Assembly: GCF_028389875.1 (NCBI RefSeq)
Contig: NC_084663.1
Coordinates: 208,599,876 to 208,663,875, forward strand
DNA from: Rhea pennata
Taxonomy: Eukaryota; Chordata; Aves; Rheiformes; Rheidae
Reading direction: 5' to 3'
Length of the DNA: 64,000 nucleotides
This document shows positions 26,064-37,290 of this stretch, one piece after another. The notes beneath the pieces were generated by a model that was not told the origin of the DNA, did no database searches, and was given only the letters and a program-made list of their open reading frames with translations. Made by a program: the position numbers and the translations under genes. How positions within the stretch are numbered: the stretch's first letter is position 1; each line of letters starts with the position of its first letter.

Positions 26064-26083
26064 AAGCATTACCGTTGGAAAGC
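23157..26083. other. Non-coding DNA between the inverted arms
   Basis: This holds the spacer between Q and its inverted partner. A short imperfect direct duplication (GTTCTTTGTATACCTGTA twice) lies at about 23163-23216. An AT/CATA microsatellite lies at about 26031-26064. No transposase or other coding domain is recognised in the spacer. Confidence 0.55.
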
Positions 26084-26255
26084 AGCCAACCTCAATACCT
26101 CAATAGCAGTTGAAAATAAAGTATACAGAACATTGAAATAAAGCTAAAGAAATAGTTGTTTTGATCTGAGATACTATTTCTGTTCTGATTTCCACTTTCT
26201 CCTCCTCCCTTGCTTTAATCAAAACTATTAACCTGAGATCATACCTCAGAACTAA
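26084..26255 (-). repeat. Block Q', inverted partner of 22994-23156
   Basis: The reverse complement matches 22994-23156 along the full block, apart from a few substitutions and a short extra direct repeat (TATTGAGGT) near the left end. Homology stops at AGCCAAC on the left and at ACTAA on the right. Flanking bases do not show matching target-site duplications. Confidence 0.85.
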
Positions 26256-28404
26256 GAAAAGCCTATGGGGAATTTCTGAAATACATGGAAAGAGTGTAAA
26301 GAAGCAATCTTGATTTATTTTGCTATGACTGTAGATGATCTGTGCCAGCTCTGTTTTCTATGTTCTAGAAAATTACATATTCCTAACTGATGAATACCAA
26401 TTAATGGGCATAGATAAATTAGTGTTAGCATCCCTTTCCCTCCCTGCATTAGTAGTTGAACCACTCCCTGGAATAGACCTCACCTAGAAATTGTGCTGCT
26501 CTGGGAGCTGAGTTGCTATATTTTAAAGAAATTCTTCATCTTGATGATCATATCTGGATATAACTAATGGCAACAAGCAAGTTGTAATAGGATTAAACTA
26601 AGAAAGGGAAGATGAAACTTAAATAACAAAAACATTTCCTGATGGTGAGAGTCAACGCACCTGACCAGAAAAGCTCATCATCTGTCATAGAATCACTTAG
26701 GAAATATAAAGTAGAAAAATTTGATATGAGGAGGAATTATATAATCTAATACCTCTTCTCCATCTCAAAATTTTAACAAGTCCTTTCTTCTTTATGTAGT
26801 TTAGGACAAAGAAAATGTTTATGAAGAACAAACATTGCTGCAAATTGACTCTCATAAATCATCCCTCTGGAGAGGAGGTGGACTTCACTGAACAAAATGA
26901 CTGTGACTTAAAAGAACGGTTGGAGCAAAGCATGGTCTGACTGCTGATGCAAGTGACTCATTTTTACAAAGTTGAGAGGAAAAGGGCCTAGACTTCCAAG
27001 GATTTCAGGCTGCTACTTTATAAATCTATTTTGGACTGAGACCAATCTTCTTTTCTTTGTCAAATGACTTTGAAACACCTTTAGTTATTATCACATTGCT
27101 TCCTCGAAGAATAGTGAAAAGGGATGTGTGTGTGTGTTTGTGTGTATGATTCAGCTGAAAAAAAATTTTAATGGCCATTCTCATGTTATTGATACAGAGA
27201 GAGCATTTTGTTATTATTCATTTCTATTACATCGAGTTCTAGCTGAATTTATCTTCCCCAGCTGGTAAACAACATACTTGCTCAGGGATAAAGTGCAGAG
27301 TGCATCCTCATTTATGCACTATGCTGTGTGTTTTGTGCATGAGGAGACTGGCAGTCTTTGACTCCTGTAATGTCTAGCACACCTATACGCACCTACAGCA
27401 TGAGAAAGGAATTGCATGGACTTTCACTAATAAGAGGCATAGGCTAAACATTTCTTTCTGTAATGGGCCTGAAACCGATACCTGAGAGCAAATTTCTTAT
27501 TGAGATAGTTTGGATGTAAGGAGAGTACAGTCTCAGACTATCAGTTAGAGAAAGCCAGGAGCATTATGTAGCTTGAAGTGAAATCTCTTAAAACCGAAGA
27601 CCTCTTTTCCCCTTTGCTTCAGTGGGATTTTATCCACCTGAGCCAAGGCTCACATTCAGTGGTAGATGTATAAGCAGAAACTATTGCATTTTTCACTGGC
27701 TGAAAACAGTGACTTTTTCCTTCCTTGGCATGGAAATCGGCCAATAATGGGGGAGAGCATCTTCCTCTAGCTTTGAGTCTCTTATAATGAATTTTTTTAA
27801 TTTCCTTCTTCTCTTATTTTCTCTACCTTTTGGGGATAAAAGAGAGGGCCTCCCCTTTTGTAGGTTGATCTTATCATCAGTCTTCTTCAGGAAACCTCTG
27901 ACACACTTGGGGAACTAGGAAAGATGTGCTGACATTACTGTTTCCAGGAGTGCATTTGTGAGGCTGAATGTGGTTACCTGCCTGGTCCTCAGGCAGATCA
28001 GACAAGCTGACAGATCAGTCATAAGGTAATCTTTAAATAGCTGATGTAGGTACTTTTGGCTAAAAGCTTCCATTGCTCCAGGAGTCTATCAGAAAACATT
28101 TTGCAAAGTGTGTCCCAGCTTAGGGAGAATTGGCATCTTCTGGTCTATGACACAATACATCAGCAGAGCCACCACAGATGATTCTGTGACAAAGAGACTA
28201 AATGTTATTCCGATTTATATGAACCAAACCACAAATATATTGGTTCTAGGTTTGTAGATAATGAAGGCTATGTAGGTTATGAGCTCAGACCAGAATAACT
28301 GTGTAGGCAGACTCCTAAGTGTTACACCATAAAATAATTTAAGTCACTGATAGCAGCAAAGTTTGAACTGCTTCATTATGCTGCCAAGCAAATCTATGAG
28401 AGTA
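26256..28404. other. Non-coding DNA, nothing recognised
   Basis: Ordinary AT-rich sequence with a short TG microsatellite near 27126-27150. No exon, RNA gene or transposon is recognised. Confidence 0.5.
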
Positions 28405-28710
28405 ACATGGAATCACTTCCCCCAAGCTCAAGAGTGTTGCATTGCTATGAGTAAGAAGTGCATCAAGAGGGGCAGGAGACCTGCATGGGTGAGCAAGGAG
28501 CTCTTGGCCAAATTCACAGAAGAAGAAAGTACACAAAATGTGGAAGAGGGGACAGGCTACTTGGGAGAATTATAGGAATGCAGCCAGAGTATGTAGAGAT
28601 GCTGCGAGGAAGGCTAAGGCCCAGTTGGAATTGAGTCTGGCAAGGGATGTTAAGGACAACAGGAAGGGCTTCTTCAAATACATCAGTAGCAGCAGGAGGA
28701 CTGGGGAAAT

Positions 28711-30156
28711 GTGGGCCCGCTCCAGAATGGGGCAGGGGCCCTGGTGACAAGGGATACAGAGAAGGGAGAATTACTGAATGCCTTCTGTGCCTCAGCCTTC
28801 ACTGCTAAGGGCAGCCCTTGTGAATCCTGCAGCCTGGACGTGAGGGAGAAAGTCTGGAGAAAGGAAGACTTTCCTTTGGTTGAGGAGGATAGGATTAGAG
28901 ACCTTCTGGGCAGGCTAGACATCCACAAATGCATGGGCCCTGATGGGATACACCCACGGGTCCTGAGGGAGCTGGCAGATAATGTTGCCAGGCTGCTCTC
29001 CATCATCTTTGAAAGGTCCTGGAGAACTGGAGAGGTGCCTGAGGACTGGAAGAAAGCCAATGTCACTCCAGTCTTCAGAAAGGGCAAGAAGGAGGACCCA
29101 GGCAACTATAGGCCAGTCAGCCTCATCTCCATCCCTGGAAAGGGGATGGAACAGCTCATTCTGGATGTCATCTCCAGACATATGGAGGAAAAGAAGGTGA
29201 TCAGGAGTAGCCAGCATGGATTCAGCAAGGGGAAATCCTGCTTAACCAACTTGACAGCCTTCTCAGATGGAATGACTGGCTGAGTAGATGAGGGGAGAGT
29301 AGTGGACGTTGTGTACCTTGACTCCAGGAAGTCTTTTGACACTGTCTCCCATAACATCCTCCTAGAGAAGCTCAGGAAGCGTGGGTTAGACGAGTGGACA
29401 GAGAGATGGATTGAGAACCGGCTGAAAGGCAGAGCTCAGAGGGTCATCATCAGTGGCGTGGAGTCTAGTTGGAGGCCTGTGGCTAGTGATGTCCCCCAGG
29501 GCTCAGTACTGGGTCCCATCCTGTTCAACTTCTTCATCAATGACCTGGATGAGGGGACAGAGCGTCTCCTCAGCAAGTTTGCTGATGATCCCAAGCTGGG
29601 AGGAGTGGCTGACACACCAGAGGGCTGTGCTGCCATTCAGAGAGACCTGGAGAGGCTGGAGAGTTGGGCGGAGAGGAACCTCCTGAGGTTCACCAAGGGC
29701 AAGTGCAGAGTCCTGCACCTAGGGAGAAATAACCCCAGACGCCAGGACAAGCTGGGGGCTGACCCTGTGGAGAGCAGCTCTGCAGAGAAGGACCTGAGAG
29801 TGCTGGTGGCTGACAAGCTGACCCTGAGCCAGCAATGTGCCCTTGTGGCCAGGAAGGACAATGGTCTCCTGGGGTGCATTAGGAAGAGTGTTGCCAGCAG
29901 GTGGAGGGAGCTGATCCTGCCCCTCTCCTCAGCCCTGGTGAGCCCTCATCTTGAGTCCTGTGTCCAGTTCTGGGCTCCCCAGGACAAGAGAGACATGGAG
30001 CTACTGGAGAGAGTCCAGTGTAGGGCTACAAAGATGCTCAGAGGGCTGGAGCACCTGCCCTACGAGGAACGGCTGCGAGAGCTGGGCCTGTTTAGCCTGG
30101 GGAAGAGAAGCCTGAGGGGGGATCTTATCATTGTGTACAAGTACCTGAAGGGAGGG
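28711..30156 (+). pseudogene. CR1 ORF2 reverse transcriptase, broken copy
   Basis: One reading frame covers almost the whole reverse-transcriptase domain, interrupted by a single TGA at 29281-29283. Motifs in order are IHKCMGPDGIHPRVLREL, NYRPVSL, SSQHGFSKGKSCLTNL, the motif A region [27 protein letters not shown], the catalytic FADD box (29578-29589) and the C-terminal [16 protein letters not shown]. The part before 28711 is in other frames, so at least one frameshift lies upstream. The frame is cut at 30156 by the LTR. In CR1 this protein copies the element RNA at a nicked target. Here it is a fossil without the endonuclease domain. Confidence 0.93.
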
Positions 30157-30420
30157 TGTTGAGGCCCTGGCTATTTTACAGCAAGATAAGCAGAAGTATA
30201 TGTACCTGGGAAGGGAGTCGACACAGCGGTCAATTAGAGACTGAGCAGATACACCTGGACAATGCTAGTCAACCAATAGCGATGCTTTGTAAAGTGCGTG
30301 AACACGTGAGCCTTCTGAAAGGATATATAAGCCAGTTAGGTAGAATAATAAGGTGGGGGTGAACTTGCATCACATTGATGTGTGTGTTCTTTCATGTCTT
30401 GCTGATAATGGGCTGTGGCA
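30157..30420 (+). mobile_element. Solo LTR of an endogenous retrovirus inside CR1
   Basis: A 264-bp insertion that starts TGTT, ends GGCA and is flanked by the identical 6-bp duplication GGAGGG (30151-30156 and 30421-30426). Inside are a CCAAT box (30273-30277) and a TATA-like element (about 30324-30329) followed by the likely start of transcription. There is no internal viral sequence, so this is the remainder after LTR-LTR recombination. The 6-bp duplication and the TG...CA ends fit a class II, alpharetrovirus-like family, but I do not recognise the exact family. The intact duplication suggests a fairly recent insertion, later than the CR1. Confidence 0.88.
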
Positions 30421-30735
30421 GGAGGGTGTCAAGGGGACTGGGACAAACTCTTTGCAGTTGTCCCATGTGACAGGACAAGAGGCAATGGGCAGAAATTGAA
30501 GCACAGGAAGTTCCACCTGACCGTGAGGGGGAATTTCTTCCCTGTGAGAGTGACAGCACTGGAGCAGGTTGCCCAGGGAGGTTGGTGGAGTCTCCTTCTC
30601 TGGAAATCTTCAAAGCCAACCTGGATGCAACCCTGTCTAACATACTCAGGGTGACTCTGCTTGAGCAGGGAGGTTGGACTAGCTGATCTCGAGAGGTCCC
30701 TTCCAACCTTACTGATTCTATGATTCTATGAAGGG

Positions 30736-33700
30736 GAGCAGAGCAAGAGAAAATAAATTTTCATTTAACCCTAGCAGGAGATCAGTTAACTAGAGTGTGA
30801 AAATTCAGTGGTGAATTCATGCTATAACAGGAAACCATTCTCACTGTCCTCTGAGGGGCAAAACTGTGTAAAAAGCTGATTGTTTTGTTTTTACTGCCTG
30901 AATGAAAGCCACTAAAAATAATTTATTTGTGCTTTATCAAAAGTAAAAATAACCACAGTAAAAACAAGCAGACTTCATGTTGATTGAAGCAGTTCATTTC
31001 CTTTATAACATTTGAAAGATTACATTCAAATATTCATTGGTTTCAAAACTTTATTTCCATAAAAAAAATCAAGTATTCCATTAAAAAATGTAGAAAGAAG
31101 GCCTCACATATTTAATAGTTGAAAGTACTCATCAAGATAGTTTCCTCAGTTTGTAATTTATGACAATTAAACTATCTGACCAAGAGATTTCATGCAAGCC
31201 TGCTCAAGGAAGTCAACTGCTACTGGAGCTTTACACTGGACTCTACAAGCTGCTCAGGGGCATATTTCTGTATGCCAGAACAGACCAATTTAAACAACCC
31301 TTTCATCCAACACGTGAAAAATAAAACTGCTCATGAAAGTAAGAGCTCCAATATGAAGGAGACACAGACTTATAAAAGATGAATGAAGACTGGCAGCAAC
31401 CCAGTCACAATGCTGTCCTCGTGATGTAGGTGCTTCCTGCGGTGGGACTTCTAGAGGTAGGGAGGACTAAAGAGCAGATCGATTCCAGGGTTACCAGGTT
31501 TTGCCTTCATATTTAAAGCAAGCTGGCATGAACACAGGGACTCTGTGTGGAGGACTGCGGGTTTGTGAATGTAAAAAAGTTATTTCAGTATGGGAGCTGA
31601 TATTTTCAAACCCAGGAATGTAGCAGGAAAGACTTGCTTCTGCACTTAGAGGCTCAGAAAAAGCTCCTGAAGAGGCTCTGACATGTTGAATTCTGTGATC
31701 TGGGTACTTCTGTCCACTCTGCTACCTTTTAGCCTCAGAATTTCAGCACTGTCCTTTAGAAAGGGCCAAGCTATGGAGCTACAGTGTGGACATCCCTCCC
31801 CACAACTGCCCTTAGTCTGTCCAGAGTATGAGCTTAAGCTGATGTGCAAATATGCCTGAACTCTTCCCACTCTCTGCCTGCCCAGCTTCTTTGGGAGCTC
31901 TGGAGCTTGGTCAGTATCTTCACCAGGGCATGTGCTTCTCCATAAACAGCATAGAAAGGAAAGCAGTAGTTGTACAGGCACTCATGGACAAAGTATTTGA
32001 TAAAGAAAACTGATTTACTGCAAAGTTTGCAAGAGTCCTTGCAAGGGTGTTTTCAGCTGGATCAGGTAAGATTCCCTAAACCACCATTCTGCTGAATTCC
32101 TTTGTGGAATTCCCTGTGGTCCTGTGTCACCACTCCAGCAGAAGAATGGTCCATTGCTATTGATTATCCTAAACTACATACAAAATACCTCCAAACTGTC
32201 TTAACTACATACGAAAGACTGGTCCAGTGATCATTTTTGCATCTGCTGGCACAGTCTCGTCTATTTACAAGTATTCTATCTATGTATAGTTCAGTCAGTT
32301 TTGCAGCAGGGAAGTCTCTGGGTTTGCCAAATTCTCCATGCAGGATGTAAATCAACACACTGTAACAAAAAGCTGGTCATGGATCATTCCTCTGATGAAA
32401 TATGGCAGTTGCTGTGTTAGCTACAGTTAGTCCACATTTCAAAAGTCAGCAGGGAAAATACTGCTGAGCAATGAAAACCTGGAAAGGTTTAGACTGTGTT
32501 GCTCTAGACTTGCAACACAGGAAACAGAGTGCAAAATTTTAAAGAGCTTTCACTGAACATAAAATAATGCCAACTTGCTGTAAAAATTAATCATCTTGTG
32601 AAATCCTGTCTTAGAAAAAGAATACTCTAAACATCATGGATTCCAGGACCATTTTTCTCCCATCAAAATGTTATCAGAGCTGTGTAGTATACAGGAATCA
32701 TGAAATCATTGACCCTGACTTACTAGGTGCAGTATTAACTGAACTGATGAACGCAACAAAGGCAGAGAGCTGTGATTTCAGGAACCTTAAGCCTGGCTAA
32801 TTTTAAAAGCCTGACACCAGTATGTGGTCACTCTTCCCTGAAGATATGCTAATGTGCACTAATCATCTCATTTCTAGGCTCTCTGAACTCAGGTGGTAGC
32901 TTCTCCAAGGTAACTCTGAAGGGGGTGCTGTGCATAATGAATGAACTCGGCAGCAGCAGCTCTCATGTGATAAGTTATTGCATAATAGTGTTCAGCTCCT
33001 GAAATGGCAAAGACTGGCATTTTGCAGTAGGGAACACATGTTGCATCTTTTATCCAGCACCATCACTTTGGAGACAAGTGCACTTTGAGTGCCTACTTGT
33101 TAATGCCCATTCAGAAACAGCTCCAGTGCAGATTTTACTGTACTCCTTGAATAGACATTCATGCTACTGGAGATAGAAAATATTATCAAATGAATGCTCT
33201 CCCCCTTTTCTATAAGACTTGTTTTCTCACATCCACTTTGCAACAGGATAACTAACCCCACCAAATTCTGAAACAATACAAAAGGGACAGCCAGGCTCAG
33301 GGACTTTATATCTACCTTTATATATGCCTTTGGACATGAATCATCATCTTGCACTATTCTGCTCAGAAGACTTGACCACGGGAGCAGTGTATCTGACTCT
33401 AAGGCACCAGTACTGGGTGTGCATCAGAAAGGATAGCAAGACTGTCTGCTCATCCTAGCACAACATTCTTATTTAGGCTGCAGAGGTGCTGTGGTTAAGT
33501 CTTTTAAGTCTTCCCTGTGTTCCACCACTCACTGCTATTTCAGCTTAGGATGCTGCAATTTTGGGGACTCTTCAGCTTCAGCAAATGGCACTGACTGCAC
33601 ATCTGGTCTGTAATGCAGGGTTACAAAAGTGACATTTATACCATTTTTATTGTGTCCTCTTTGAATAAAGCTTAAGATTGGTCTAAAGGTTTGCCTACCT

Positions 33701-34005
33701 CCTTTGAACTTGCAGAGACATTGTGACAACATACACAAGCCTTTCCACTTCATTTAAAATAGGGGCAGCTTGTAGCATCTAGCACTGCTAGCTGATATGG
33801 AGTAAAACATAGCTCAAACCTATGTACAAACTGCATCAAGGACTTTAAAGGAGGAACTATGAGATCAGATGACATCGCCATTAGTTTACTCAGCAGAGTT
33901 TTCAGTAGGAGCAGCTCTGCAGCCTTTGTAATCATTGACCAGAAGGTTTCTTCCCGCTTGTAAGAAAGAATATAAAATAATGTGTTATTTTGCAAGGCAA
34001 AAGCT

Positions 34006-34043
<38 letters not shown>

Positions 34044-34805
34044 GAACACCTTATAGTGTGGCTTGATTTAAATCATATTCACAAATGCTGATTAAATGTG
34101 AATGCAAATAGAGAAGAGATGGATACATTCTCTGCAACTCCCACTCATATATATTGCTAATACAGTCTGTGTTGAGAATTTCAATGCAAGAGTAGCTATG
34201 GTTTCTCTAGCAGCCATAACTTTAACTGTGACTGTAATCATCCCCTTGCAAACATATACATTGCTTATAAGCAGTAAGCATCTCTGCTATAGGCCATTAA
34301 ATTTATATGCTGATAAACACACATAAAAGGTTCAAATTAGAATTGTTGTATGGATCATAATCGAAATACTCATTACAGATACACATTCTGAATTAGATTT
34401 AATGGCAAATACTGCATTTATTGATATATGGCCATCAGATTACTATTAAAATAATTCCTTAACTCTGAGAAAAACATACAGATATGGAACAAATTTATTT
34501 GGCTAAAAGGTTGATGTTGTAAAGATCAGTTTGAAATTGGGGTGGAGAATGCAGAAGTAAATTGCAAAAGACACTCCCAAGTTTATAACTGTGGCCAAAA
34601 GGACAGAGCACATTTTCAGTGTTGCCAAGTTGATTCTAATTCATTTTCTTTTGTTTGAGAAGGGCTGTTGATTACAAAAGATATTCAACTGCCTGTCAGA
34701 AGAGCAGTACAGGAAAAAGGAAGGAAATCATAGTATACAAGAACTTATTGTAATCAAGGGGCTTAGTCTGTATGATGTGCATCATTTAAGGTACTCTATC
34801 TCATC
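30736..34805. other. Non-coding DNA, nothing recognised
   Basis: No exon with domain similarity, RNA gene or complete transposon is seen. A 27-base poly-T run lies at 34009-34035. Small open frames such as 31646-31981 (-) and 33750-34049 (-, whose lysines come from the poly-T) look like chance. Confidence 0.5.
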
Positions 34806-37290
34806 CAAATCACAAAATCATTTAGGTTGGAAGGGACCTTAGGTGGTTTCTAGTTAACCTTCTGCTCAAAGCAGGGTCACCCTGCTTTGGACCAGGTTGC
34901 TCAGGACTTTATGCAGTTGAGTCTTGAAAACCTCCAACAATGGAGAGTGTACAGCCTCTCTGGTCCCTTTTCTGGTACTTGATTCCTCCTGGGGAGGAGA
35001 TTTTTTTTTTTTTTTTTTTTTTTTTTATCAATGTCTTTTCTGTCTTGCAGATGGGGGGCAAAACAGGACGCTATATTTGAGAAGTGATATGCAGGTACCA
35101 GTTAGAAGGAGATGATCACTTCCCTGGCTCTGCTGGCTCTGCTGCTGTTTATATTGCCCAGGAGGCTGTTGGCTCTTTTTGCTACCAGGGCACGCTGTGG
35201 GCTCATGCTCAGTTCACTGTCTATCAGGATCCCTTTGGCCTTTTCCGCAAAGCTGCTTCCCAGCCCATCAGTTACCAGCCCATACACTATCCTAGGTTCA
35301 GGACTTTGCATTCGTCCTTGCTGAATGTCGTGAAGTTCCCATGGGCCCTTCCTCCAGCCTGTTTAGATCCCTCTGAATGGCAGCTCTGCCCTCAAGAGTA
35401 TCAAATGGTCCTCTCAATGCAGTGTTATCTGCTGACTTGATAAGAATGCCCTCTTCACTCCCTCTAGGTTATTGATAAAGATGTTAAACAGGACAGGTCC
35501 CAGGATAGACTCTCTGATGATGCACTTGTCACTCGTCTCCAGGAAGAGTATGACCCATTAATGACTACCCTGAGCCCAACCATCCAACCATTTTTTTATA
35601 TATATCTTGTTGTTCACCCATCAAAACTGTAAAATTCTTGGATACAGGAACACTGTGGGGGAAAGTGATGAAAGACTTGCTAAAGTTGAGGTAAATGACA
35701 TCCACTGCCCTCACTCAGCCATAAATCCAGTCTTATCCTAGAAGACAATCAGGATGGTCAGGCATGATTAGCCATGGTTACCAAGCTTACTGTTGCCATG
35801 CACCTGCTTCTTCTTTGTTTGTCTGGACATGGCTTCAAAGAGGACTTGCTCCAAGAGGACTTTCTGCATGAATTTTCCAGGGACTGAAGTGAAGCTGACT
35901 GGCCCTGAATTGTCCATTTGGCTTATTTATTTATTTACTTATAGATATATGCAATATTTGGTGTTCCTCAGTTATTGGGAACATCCCTTTATCTCTGCAA
36001 CCTTCCAAAGATGACAAAGGTCTCAGCATGACATCAGCCAGTTCTCTCAGCCCTCTTAAAAATAACCTGTCAGGTTACATGGACTTTCATGGCTCAAGTT
36101 CTTCCAAGTAATCCTTGGCTTAACCCTCAGCCACTGCTGGTTGTTCTCCTCCTTCCTGAACCCTGTTCACATAGAGACTTGGGAAACGTTGTTGGTGAAG
36201 ACAGAGGCAAAGAAGACATTGCGCCTCTCAGCCTTATCTGTTTCTGCTATCACTAAATCAATCACCCCATTCAACACTGCTTCCACACTTCCTTTTACTA
36301 CTAATGTCATAGAAACTCTTCATGTTGATCTTGATGTCCCTTGCAAGTCTTGACTCTAGTGGAGCTTTGGCTTTCCTGACACCATTCCTACATGCCTGGG
36401 CAATGTTTCTAAATTCCTTCTTTGTTACCTGCTTCCACATCCTGTATACTGCCTTCTTGTGTTTGAGCTCAGTCATGAGTTCCTTGTTTAATGAACTGGT
36501 ATCCTGTTAGGACTGTTGTTTTCCTGAATATTGGATGGACCATTCTTGTGCTTGGAGGAGGTTGTCCTTAAAGACATTCCCTGAGCTCCTTTGCCTTTTG
36601 AAGTTGCATCCCATGGGATTCACTTACCAGTTTCCTGAATAAACTGATGTCTGCTTACCTGAAGTCCAGGATCTGTACTCTGCTACTATCCTTCCTCACA
36701 CCCTCAAGATCTAGAACTCCACTATCTCATGGTCACGACAGCCAGGGCTGCCATTATCACTTCACCATTATCACCAGTTCTTCCTAGTTAGTGAGAAGCA
36801 GATCCAGCTGTGCACCAACCCTGGCTGGCTCATCCACTCCCTGTATCAGTAAGTTATTCCTGACACACTCCAGAAACCTCCTCAACTGCTTGCATCCCAC
36901 CATGTTGCTCTTCAAGTCCCTCATGAGAACTAGGACTTGTGATACAGAGACTTTCTTGAGTTGTTTAAAGAGAGCTTCATCCACATCCTCACTGTAATTG
37001 GCTGGTTTGTAACACTCCCACCATAACATCCCCCTTACTGGCCTCTTCTCCAATCCTGATCCTCAAGCTCTCAACCTGACTGTTGTCCATCCCATAGAAG
37101 ACCTCCCTTCAGATATCAGAGTTGCTTCTTCATAGAGGGCAATTCCCATCCTCACCGTCTCTGCTTGTCCCTCCTAAAGAGCTTGTATCTATTCACTGCA
37201 GCATTCCAGTCATGCAGGTGGTCCCACTAAGTCTGTTATTCTTGCAATGTTGTAGTTTGTGACCACAGGTGGAGCTCTAGATGCTTCGTG
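34806..37290 (-). mobile_element. Older CR1 LINE, longer but decayed, - strand
   Basis: Reading on the - strand, the element ends at about 34806 with the CR1 tail (complement of AGGTTGGAAGGGACCTTAGG). Remnants of the protein follow in expected order from the right: the endonuclease/linker part with FKQLKKVSVSQVLVLM and GVDEPARVGAQLDLLLTN (37053-36784), the pre-RT part with NIAQACRNGVRKAKAPLE (about 36420-36365), and the RT C-terminal part with SFAEKAKG and ALVAKRANSLLGNI (about 35260-35140). Several stops and frameshifts break it. A 26-base poly-T run (35001-35026) interrupts the 3' part. The right-hand edge is uncertain by about 50 bases. It extends further 5' than the copy at 28.4 kb, but is older. 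Confidence 0.9.

Larger units (their letters stand above)
28405..30735 (+). mobile_element. CR1 LINE, 5'-truncated, split by a solo LTR
   Basis: A CR1 copy running from just before the reverse-transcriptase domain (AQECCIAMSKK and RGRRPAWVSKELL, about 28420-28500) to the avian CR1 3' end (TTCCAACCTT then ATTCTATGATTCTATG, 30700-30730). The endonuclease half of ORF2 is missing, as in most CR1 copies. A 264-bp LTR lies inside it at 30157-30420, between the coding parts for YKYLKGGC and the C-terminal region. It is the best preserved LINE in the window, so likely the youngest CR1 here, but it cannot move by itself. Confidence 0.96.

Noticed and set aside
31646-31981. A 111-codon - strand open frame
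   Set aside because: No recognisable motif, no splice or promoter context, and length within chance for this amount of sequence.
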